A DNA stretch of 64,000 nucleotides from the NCBI GenBank assembly GCA_016125255.1, contig WGMD01000007.1, forward strand, positions 62,001 through 126,000. The letters are read 5' to 3'. Below are positions 57,871 to 64,000 of this stretch, one piece after another. The notes under the pieces were generated by a model, which worked only from the letters and a program-made list of their open reading frames with translations, was not told where the DNA came from and did no database searches. Each line of letters opens with the position of its first letter. Position 1 is the stretch's first letter. Source of the stretch: Planctomycetota bacterium (GTDB lineage: Bacteria > Planctomycetota > Phycisphaerae > Phycisphaerales > Zrk34). The position numbers and the translations under genes were made by a program.

Positions 57871-59397
57871 ATGCAACATGAGGACGATGCTTCCGTGGCG
57901 GGGCCGACGCGGCGTCATCGTGTCATTCTTTATCTGCTGTTGGGACTGGCGGTGCTCGGACTGGCGATTTCGCCGCTGCTGCTATTGTGGCATGAGGCGC
58001 GGATGGATCGGGCGGCGGGCGAGCGGCTGACGGAACTCGGCGCGGAAGTCGACGGCAATGTGATCGCGCCGGACTGGGCGCCGGACTTCATGAGCGATTC
58101 GCCGCTGTTTTACCGCGTGACATACGTGACGATGAGCGGATCGAAATTTGACGATGCGTCGGTCGAGCTGATCGAGCCGCTGACGAGTGTGGAATCGATC
58201 GACCTGAGCGGATCGTCCATCACCGACGCCGCGCTCGGCAGTCTCGCGCATCTGACTTCGATCACGTCGCTGACGCTCGACCGCACGCGCATCACCGACC
58301 ACGGCCTGGCGGCGATCGGCAACCTGACGGAACTGTCCGACCTGAGTCTCGATGACACGGCGATCACCGACGCCGGGCTCGCGCATCTCAAGGCGTTTTC
58401 GCAACTGGGCTACCTGTCGCTCAATCACACGCATATCACGGATACGGGGCTGATCCATCTCACCGGCCTGACCAACCTCACCACGCTCCGGCTCGACGAC
58501 ACGGCCGTCACCGATGCCGGGCTCGCCAAACTCGCGGCGATTCCCGAACTCACCGACCTCTCGCTCAATCGCACCGCCGTCACCGAAGCCGGTCTGGCCC
58601 CCTTCGCCGGGCGCGACCTGTCGGGCCTGGCGCTGTCGGGCACGCGCGTCACCGATGATCTGTTCCGCAAGCTCAGCCGGCTGAGTCAGCTTGATTCGCT
58701 GGACCTGAGCGATACGCAGATCACCGACGCCGCCATGCCGGCGATCCGTGCTTCGCCGAACCTGAGCATGCTGAATCTCGCCAACACGCGCGTGACCGAC
58801 GAAGGCCTGCGCCAGCTTGAGGGCATCGAATCGATACACACGCTCAATCTCGCCGGCACGAAGATCACCGATGCCTCGGGGCCGATCATTCGCGGGATGA
58901 GTGTCTTCGTGCTGGATCTGTCGCGCACCGCCGTCACCGATGCGATTACGATCGTGTGGGAGAACAGCGTTTGGTCGCTCAGTTCGATCAACCTCGCCGA
59001 CACCGCCCTCACGGACGCCGGCCTCGCCAAGCTGCGCAATCGCAATGATGTGCAGGAGATCGATCTCGCCGGGACGAAGATCACCGATGCCGCCGCCGAC
59101 ACGCTGGCAACGATGCAGCAGCTCGGCGTGATCAAAGTCGCGCGGACGGACATCACCGATGCCTTCATCGACAAGCTGCTGACCGTTCATGTCGCATTCG
59201 ATACGCTCGACCTCTCCGGCACGCGCATCACCGATGCGTCGCTCGCCCGACTCGCCCGACTTCAATCGATCGGCTCCCTGTTCATCCGCGACACGGGCTG
59301 CACCCCCGCCGCCATCGACGCACTCGAAAAGACCCTGCACATCAAGGTCAACGAACAGCACGCCCCGCTTCAATACGACAACGCACCGGTTTTCTGA
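57871..59397 (+). CDS. Membrane-anchored leucine-rich repeat protein
   Basis: 508 aa. A short basic N-terminus is followed by one helix (VILYLLLGLAVLGLAISPLL). From about residue 85 there are roughly 15-16 repeats of 22-25 residues with consensus L-x-x-L-x-L-x-x-T-x-I-T-D-A-G-L. Examples are LSLDDTAITDAGLAHL and LNLANTRVTDEGLRQL. This ITDAGL type is abundant in planctomycetes. It probably faces the periplasm or surface and binds protein partners. Some repeats have lost the consensus, for example near VWENSVWSL. Convergent with lpdA. Confidence 0.9.
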   Translation: MQHEDDASVAGPTRRHRVILYLLLGLAVLGLAISPLLLLWHEARMDRAAGERLTELGAEVDGNVIAPDWAPDFMSDSPLFYRVTYVTMSGSKFDDASVELIEPLTSVESIDLSGSSITDAALGSLAHLTSITSLTLDRTRITDHGLAAIGNLTELSDLSLDDTAITDAGLAHLKAFSQLGYLSLNHTHITDTGLIHLTGLTNLTTLRLDDTAVTDAGLAKLAAIPELTDLSLNRTAVTEAGLAPFAGRDLSGLALSGTRVTDDLFRKLSRLSQLDSLDLSDTQITDAAMPAIRASPNLSMLNLANTRVTDEGLRQLEGIESIHTLNLAGTKITDASGPIIRGMSVFVLDLSRTAVTDAITIVWENSVWSLSSINLADTALTDAGLAKLRNRNDVQEIDLAGTKITDAAADTLATMQQLGVIKVARTDITDAFIDKLLTVHVAFDTLDLSGTRITDASLARLARLQSIGSLFIRDTGCTPAAIDALEKTLHIKVNEQHAPLQYDNAPVF

Positions 59398-59419
59398 ACC
59401 TTCGCGTCTCCGCCGCGGT

Positions 59420-59447
59420 AACACGGCCGGGGCGGCCGTGCCACAGC
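59420..59447. terminator. Palindromic repeat (family B) between convergent genes, copy 2
   Basis: AACACGGCCGGGGCGGCCGT followed by GCCACAGC, matching 8997-9028. Lies between the LRR and lpdA stops. Confidence 0.6.
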
Positions 59448-59500
59448 TTTCTTGCCTGCATCATTCTTGAGCGTGACAACATCACAGAGTCATGCGCGAT

Positions 59501-60916
59501 TCACTTGCGCACGATCAGATGGGCGCTGTGACCCAGGTACAGGTCGGCGGCTTCCATGATGGTTTCGCTCATGGTCGGGTGCGGGTGGATGGTCAGGGCC
59601 AGATCCTCCGCGGTCGCGCCCATTTCGATGGCGAGCGCGGCTTCGGCGATCAGATCGCCGGCGCCGACGCCGACGATGCCGCAGCCGAGCACCCGGCCGG
59701 TGCGCGGGTCGATGATGAGCTTGGTCAGACCGTCCTGCCGGCCGAGCGTCGCAGCGCGGCCCGATGCGGCCCAGGGGAACTTCGTCACCTTGTGCGCCAC
59801 GCCCTGATTGAGGCACTGCGTCTCCGTCAGCCCGGCCCACGCCACTTCGGGATCGGTGAACACCACGGCGGGAATCGTCGCCGGGTCGAACGCGGCGGGA
59901 TTGCCGGCGACAGCATCGACGGCGACGCGCGCTTCGTGCGTCGCTTTATGGGCGAGGCCCGGTTCGCCGGCGACGTCGCCGATGGCGAAGATGTTCTGCA
60001 CGTTGGTGGCGCGCTGGGGATTGACTTCGATGAAGCCGCGCTCGGTGACTTTGATGCCGAGCTTTTCGAGACCGAGGTTCTGCGAGTTGGGGGCGCGACC
60101 GACGGTGATGAGCACGCGGTCGTAGGTGCGCTCTTCATTGAGGTCGACGCCGACGAGTTTGACCTTGATGCCGTCCTTGGTTTCGGACATCTCGGTGACG
60201 CGCGTGTCGGTGAGGATCGCTTCGAATTTGCCCTTGAGCGATTTGCCGAGCACATCCACGAGGTCGCGGTCAGCGCCGGGGAGGATGCCGGTGAGCATTT
60301 CGACGACGGTGATCTTGGAGCCGAGGGCGGCGTAGACGGTGCCCATCTCCAGGCCGATGTACCCGCCGCCGATGACGAGCATCGACTTGGGGATTTCCGG
60401 AAGCTCCAGCGCGCCGGAGGAATCCATCACGCGCTTGGACCCGATGGCCAGCGCCTTGGGCATCGCCGGGCGCGAGCCGGTGGCGACGATCGCGGCGTCG
60501 AAGGACACATCCTGCTTCTTGCCGTCCTTGTCGGTGACGGACAGCGTGTTGGCGTCGGTGAACTCGCCGCGGCCCTGAATGAACTTGATCTTGTGGGCCT
60601 TGCTCATCATGCCCAGCCCGCCGGTCATCTTCGAGACGACCTTGTCCTTGAACGCGCGCAGCTTGTCGAGGTCGATCTTGGGCTTGTCGAAGGTGACGCC
60701 CCACGCGGAGGATTCATGCGCTTCGTTGATCAGTTTCGCGACGTGCAAGAGCGCCTTGGACGGGATGCACCCGACGTACAGGCACACGCCGCCGGGATTG
60801 GCGCGTTCGTCGATGAGCGTGACGTCCATGCCCAGATGTGCCGCATAAAAGGCAGCGGGGTAACCGCCGGGACCTGCACCGAGAACCAAAAGACGTTTAC
60901 CGTTGTTGTTCGACAC
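59501..60916 (-). CDS. lpdA: Dihydrolipoyl dehydrogenase (E3)
   Basis: 471 aa. Regenerates the oxidised lipoyl group of the PDH complex using FAD and NAD. FAD site LLVLGAGPGGYPAAFYAA, redox disulfide GGVCLYVGCIPSKALLH (Cys45, Cys50), NAD site LVIGGGYIGLEMGTVYAALG, and C-terminal active-site HPHPTMSETIMEAA (His-Glu). The start is GTG at 60916 with AAAGGA 9 nt upstream. Last gene of aceE-aceF-lpdA; a family A palindrome lies in the gap to aceF. Confidence 0.97.
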   Translation of the reverse strand: MSNNNGKRLLVLGAGPGGYPAAFYAAHLGMDVTLIDERANPGGVCLYVGCIPSKALLHVAKLINEAHESSAWGVTFDKPKIDLDKLRAFKDKVVSKMTGGLGMMSKAHKIKFIQGRGEFTDANTLSVTDKDGKKQDVSFDAAIVATGSRPAMPKALAIGSKRVMDSSGALELPEIPKSMLVIGGGYIGLEMGTVYAALGSKITVVEMLTGILPGADRDLVDVLGKSLKGKFEAILTDTRVTEMSETKDGIKVKLVGVDLNEERTYDRVLITVGRAPNSQNLGLEKLGIKVTERGFIEVNPQRATNVQNIFAIGDVAGEPGLAHKATHEARVAVDAVAGNPAAFDPATIPAVVFTDPEVAWAGLTETQCLNQGVAHKVTKFPWAASGRAATLGRQDGLTKLIIDPRTGRVLGCGIVGVGAGDLIAEAALAIEMGATAEDLALTIHPHPTMSETIMEAADLYLGHSAHLIVRK

Positions 60917-60936
60917 GATGGCAATTCCTTTATAGG

Positions 60937-60966
60937 AAGCGCGGGGCGATGCCCCGCCGCTAAACG
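60937..60966. repeat. Intercistronic palindromic repeat (family A), copy 3
   Basis: AAGCGCGGGGCGATGCCCCG followed by CCGCTAAACG, between aceF and lpdA. Differs by one base from 18429-18458. Confidence 0.85.
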
Positions 60967-60967
60967 A

Positions 60968-62254
60968 TTAACCTTCGAGGGAAATGAGCAGCGGGTTTTC
61001 GACGGCCTGGACGATCCATCGCAGGAATCGCGCGCCGTCGGCGCCGTCAACGAGGCGGTGGTCGAAGCTCAGGGACAAGGGGGCCATCAGTCGGGGAATG
61101 AACTGTTTGCCGTCCCAGACGGGCTCCATGACGGCGCGGCCCATGCCGAGGATGGCGACTTCGGGGTGGTTGACGATCGGCGTGAAGAACCCGGTGCCGA
61201 TGGAGCCGAGGTTGGTGATGGTGAACGTGCCGCCGGACATGTCGTCGGGCAGGAGTTTGCCATCGCGGGCCTTGATGGAGAGATTACCGATTTCGAGGGC
61301 GAGTTCGATGATGTTCTTCTTGTCGACGTCACGGATGACGGGCACGACGAGGCCGCGCGGCGTGTCGACGGCGACGCCGAGGTTGCAGTAGTGGTGCAGT
61401 TCGATTTCGCTCTTTTCGGTGTCGATCGACGCATTGAGATTCGGGAACACCTTCAAGGCGGCGGCGGCGATCTTCATGAACATCGGCGTGATGGTCAGCT
61501 TGCCCCCGGCCTGCTCGGCCTTCTTCTTGAACTGCTGACGCTCGGCTTCGAGGTCGGTCACGTCGGCCTTGTCGAAGATCGTCACATGCGGGACGGTGTT
61601 CCAGCACTTGGCCATGTGGGCGGCGGTGACTTTGCGGATCTTGGTCATCGCCTGCCGCTCGGCGCGGGGCTTGTCGGAAGCCGGGGCGCGACCGCCGGCG
61701 GCGGCGCGCGTGCGGGCGTAGGCCTTGACGTCTTCGACGCTGATGCGCCCGCCGGGTCCGGTGCCGGGGACCTGATGAATATCGATGCCGATCTCGCGGG
61801 CGAACTGCCGCACGGACGGCGCGGCGGCAACGGGACCTTGAGCGCTGGAGACGGGGACCGGCGCGGCGGGTTGTGCGGGGGCGGGTGTCGCAGCGGGCGC
61901 GGGAGCAGGCGCCGCTTCGCGGCTGCTGCTAACGGGCGCTTCGGGCTGCGGCGCGGGCGATTCCTTCTTGTCTTCCTTGCGACGGTCGGCTTTCTTGTCC
62001 ACGGGTTTGGCGGCGGCGGATTCGTCAACGGTCAAAACAACTTGGCCGACCTTGACGGTGTCGCCCTTTTTGACCGAGATCGCGGTGATCTTGCCGGCGA
62101 CGCTTGATGGGATTTCCATCACGGCCTTGTCCGTCTCGGCTTCGATGACCGGCTGATTCTTCGCGATGGTGTCACCGACGGCGACCATCAGGGAAACCAC
62201 GTCGGCGGACTTTACATTCTCGCCCAGGTCGGGCAATTTGAACTCAACGGCCAT
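60968..62254 (-). CDS. aceF: Dihydrolipoamide acetyltransferase (E2) of pyruvate dehydrogenase
   Basis: 428 aa. One lipoyl domain at residues 1-75 with lipoylated Lys43 in EAETDKAVMEIPSS. An Ala/Pro-rich linker follows (SSREAAPAPAPAATPAPAQP). The E1/E3-binding domain is at about 145-180 (VRQFAREIGIDIHQVPGTGP then GGRISVEDVKAYA). The catalytic domain has SFDHRLVDGADGARFL near the C-terminus (His-Asp). AAGGA precedes ATG 62254. One lipoyl domain instead of the three of E. coli AceF. Confidence 0.97.
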   Translation of the reverse strand: MAVEFKLPDLGENVKSADVVSLMVAVGDTIAKNQPVIEAETDKAVMEIPSSVAGKITAISVKKGDTVKVGQVVLTVDESAAAKPVDKKADRRKEDKKESPAPQPEAPVSSSREAAPAPAPAATPAPAQPAAPVPVSSAQGPVAAAPSVRQFAREIGIDIHQVPGTGPGGRISVEDVKAYARTRAAAGGRAPASDKPRAERQAMTKIRKVTAAHMAKCWNTVPHVTIFDKADVTDLEAERQQFKKKAEQAGGKLTITPMFMKIAAAALKVFPNLNASIDTEKSEIELHHYCNLGVAVDTPRGLVVPVIRDVDKKNIIELALEIGNLSIKARDGKLLPDDMSGGTFTITNLGSIGTGFFTPIVNHPEVAILGMGRAVMEPVWDGKQFIPRLMAPLSLSFDHRLVDGADGARFLRWIVQAVENPLLISLEG

Positions 62255-62274
62255 GTCCGTTCCTTGCTCTTGAT

Positions 62275-64000
62275 TTATGCTTTAAGCGGATTGGGTTTGT
62301 CGGGATTGATGCCCAGTTCCTTCACGACGGCGCTCAGACGCGACTTGTCATATTCGCCGCGATCGGCGAGCGACTTGAGCGCCGCGAGCACGACATATCG
62401 GGCATCGACTTCAAAATGATCGCGCAACGCCTGCCGGCTCTCGCTGCGGCCGAACCCGTCGGTGCCCAGCGAGACGATCCCGCCGGGGACCCACTTGGCG
62501 ACGAGGTCCGGCAGCGCCTTCATGTAGTCGCTGGCCGCGATGATCGGGCCTTCGACCTTGCCGAAGCACTGCGTCACATACGGCACGCGCGCTTCCGACT
62601 CCGGATGCAAAAGGTTCCACCGCTCCACGTCCAGCGCCTCGCGACGCAGTTCCGTGTAGCTCGTCACCGACCAGACATCCGCGGCGACATCGTACTTGTC
62701 GGCGAGCATCTGCTGCGCTTCGAGCACGCTGTTGATGATCGACGCGGAGCCGAGAAGCTGAGCGCGGAGCTTGGCCTTCTTCGGCGCGGGCTTGAGCTTG
62801 TAGGCGCCCTTCAAGATGCCTTCTTCGCAACCTTCGGGCTTGGCGGGATGCGCGTAGGGTTCATTGCCGACGGCGAGGTAGTAGAAGATATCCTCGTTTT
62901 CGTAGTACATCCGCCTGATGCCGTCGCGGAGGATGACGGCGATCTCGTAGCCGTAGGCCGGGTCGTAGGCCCGGATGTTCGGAACGACGGAGAAAAGCAG
63001 GTGCGAATGACCATCCTGATGCTGAAGGCCTTCGCCATTCAGAGTCGTGCGACCGGCGGTGCCGCCGAGCATGAAGCCCCGGCTGCGGATGTCACCGGCG
63101 AGCCAGACGAGGTCGCCGATGCGCTGGAAGCCGAACATCGAGTAGTAGATGTAGAACGGGATCATCGGCTGGGCATGGCTGGTATGACTCGTGCCCGCGG
63201 CGATGAAGGAGCACATCGAGCCGGCTTCGTTGATGCCCTCTTCGAGGATCTGGCCGTCGGTCGTTTCCTTGTAGTAGGCGATCGTGTCGCGGTCGACGGG
63301 CTCGTAGAGCTGGCCGACGTGCGAGTAGATGCCGACCATCGGGAACAGCCCGTCCATGCCGAACGTGCGGGCCTCGTCGGGGATGATCGGCACGATGTAC
63401 TTGCCGATCTGCTTGTCGCGGAGCAGTTTCTGCAGGACGCGGACGAAGGCCATCGTGGTGGCCATGTCCTTGTCGCCGGTGCCCTGATCGAACTGCGTGA
63501 AGGCGGAATCGTCGGGGGCTTCCCAGTTGTTAGTGACGACGGTTCGGCTCGGGACGGGGCCGCCGAGGGCCGCCTGCCGCTCGCGGATGTACTGCATCTC
63601 GATCGAGTTGTCGGCGGGGCGATAGAAGGGCAGATCCTTGACCTGCTCGTTGGTGAGCGGGATGTTGAAGCGGTCGCGGAAGGCGAGCATCTCCGCCTCG
63701 TTCATCTTCTTCTGCTGATGCGTGATGTTCATGCCTTCGCCGGCTTCACCGAGGCCGTAGCCCTTGATGGTCTTGGCGAGGATGACGGTCGGGGCGCCTT
63801 CGTGTTCGAACGCCGTCTTGTAGGCCGCGTGAACCTTGCGGGGGTCGTGCCCGCCGAGGCGGAGGTGCCAGAGCTGGTCGTCGGACATGTTGGCGACCAT
63901 CTGCTGGAGCTTCTCATGAGCGCCGAAGACGTTTTCACGGATGTAGGCCCCGCCTTCGACGCGCAGCTTCTGGTACTCGCCGTCGACCATTTCTTCGAGG
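62275..64000 (-). CDS. aceE: Pyruvate dehydrogenase E1 component, homodimeric type (partial, N-terminus beyond window)
   Basis: About 575 C-terminal residues; the frame is open to the window end. Motifs of the AceE type: APTVILAKTIKGYGLGEAGE, RDRFNIPLTNEQV, ALGGPVPSR, DEARTFGMDGLFPMVGIYS, LEEGINEAGSMCSFIAAGTS (catalytic Glu region), FQRIGDLVWLAGDIRSRGFM, and a C-terminal GTDGFGRSESRQALRDHFEV. Decarboxylates pyruvate and passes the acetyl group to E2. First of three genes; 20 bp before aceF. Confidence 0.97.
   Translation of the reverse strand, partial: LEEMVDGEYQKLRVEGGAYIRENVFGAHEKLQQMVANMSDDQLWHLRLGGHDPRKVHAAYKTAFEHEGAPTVILAKTIKGYGLGEAGEGMNITHQQKKMNEAEMLAFRDRFNIPLTNEQVKDLPFYRPADNSIEMQYIRERQAALGGPVPSRTVVTNNWEAPDDSAFTQFDQGTGDKDMATTMAFVRVLQKLLRDKQIGKYIVPIIPDEARTFGMDGLFPMVGIYSHVGQLYEPVDRDTIAYYKETTDGQILEEGINEAGSMCSFIAAGTSHTSHAQPMIPFYIYYSMFGFQRIGDLVWLAGDIRSRGFMLGGTAGRTTLNGEGLQHQDGHSHLLFSVVPNIRAYDPAYGYEIAVILRDGIRRMYYENEDIFYYLAVGNEPYAHPAKPEGCEEGILKGAYKLKPAPKKAKLRAQLLGSASIINSVLEAQQMLADKYDVAADVWSVTSYTELRREALDVERWNLLHPESEARVPYVTQCFGKVEGPIIAASDYMKALPDLVAKWVPGGIVSLGTDGFGRSESRQALRDHFEVDARYVVLAALKSLADRGEYDKSRLSAVVKELGINPDKPNPLKA

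Overview
The window is a high-GC bacterial chromosome segment with dense coding on both strands. Gene content (GTP-type PEP carboxykinase beside a DUF4914 protein, a DUF1844 protein, a secreted sulfatase beside a GQSN-type esterase, an ITDAGL-type leucine-rich repeat protein, a lone nuoB away from nuoJKL), starts that often lack a Shine-Dalgarno sequence, and many dispersed palindromic repeats all suggest a planctomycete, most likely class Phycisphaerae. This is inference; no 16S rRNA gene is present.

Layout. 1-2888 (-): nuoJ-nuoK-nuoL of complex I, nuoL cut by the window edge. 3292-5679 (-): amtB followed by two PII genes. 5680-6770: decayed DNA with a nuclease fragment and a transposase fragment. 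6774-16033: pyruvate kinase, a TolQ/ExbB-type channel, DUF1844, a parvulin isomerase, an APH-like kinase, a NagB-like deaminase, ThpR, a PfkB kinase, an EVE protein and gltX. 16103-19754: an HTH protein, glnS and a four-S1-domain protein. 19900-22825 (-): feoA-feoA-feoB plus an FeoB-associated small protein. 23064-27586 (+): nuoB, pckG and DUF4914. 28268-42300: a nitrogen-acquisition island with urease (ureF-G-D-AB-C), a putative porin, a secreted coiled-coil protein, the urea ABC transporter urtABCDE and a HupE/UreJ-like protein. 42512-51219: an M48 lipoprotein, an S41 protease, small genes, a phosphodiesterase and valS. 51622-57715: M19 dipeptidase, a transketolase-like enzyme, sulfatase and esterase. 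Then come tRNA-Val, an LRR protein, and the pyruvate dehydrogenase operon (aceE-aceF-lpdA), running off the right edge.

Most unusual feature. valS (47413-51219) carries three in-frame foreign insertions. One is a complete Y1/HUH (REP-associated, RAYT-like) transposase domain bounded by 28-bp inverted repeats, placed in a loop just before the ENIRDWCISRQ segment with no stop codon and no recognisable start of its own. The other two are copies of a perfect palindrome built on GGGGGGACTT/AAGTCCCCCC. Each encodes a peptide close to GGLKSPRL. The same palindrome lies in-frame in gltX and once more in the valS leader. This resembles the in-frame palindromic elements of Rickettsia, but here in aminoacyl-tRNA synthetases, together with a whole transposase domain.

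Regulation. Near-consensus sigma-54 promoters precede the porin gene (33288-33303) and urtA (41477-41492, minus), so the island looks nitrogen-controlled. Both PII proteins lack the Tyr51 used for uridylylation in enteric bacteria. nuoB has a good sigma-70 promoter overlapped by a perfect TGTGA-N6-TCACA palindrome. The feo operon has two candidate metalloregulator palindromes. The valS leader holds a promoter and a terminator only about 50 nt apart, which could make a small RNA with an anti-Shine-Dalgarno-like CU tract.
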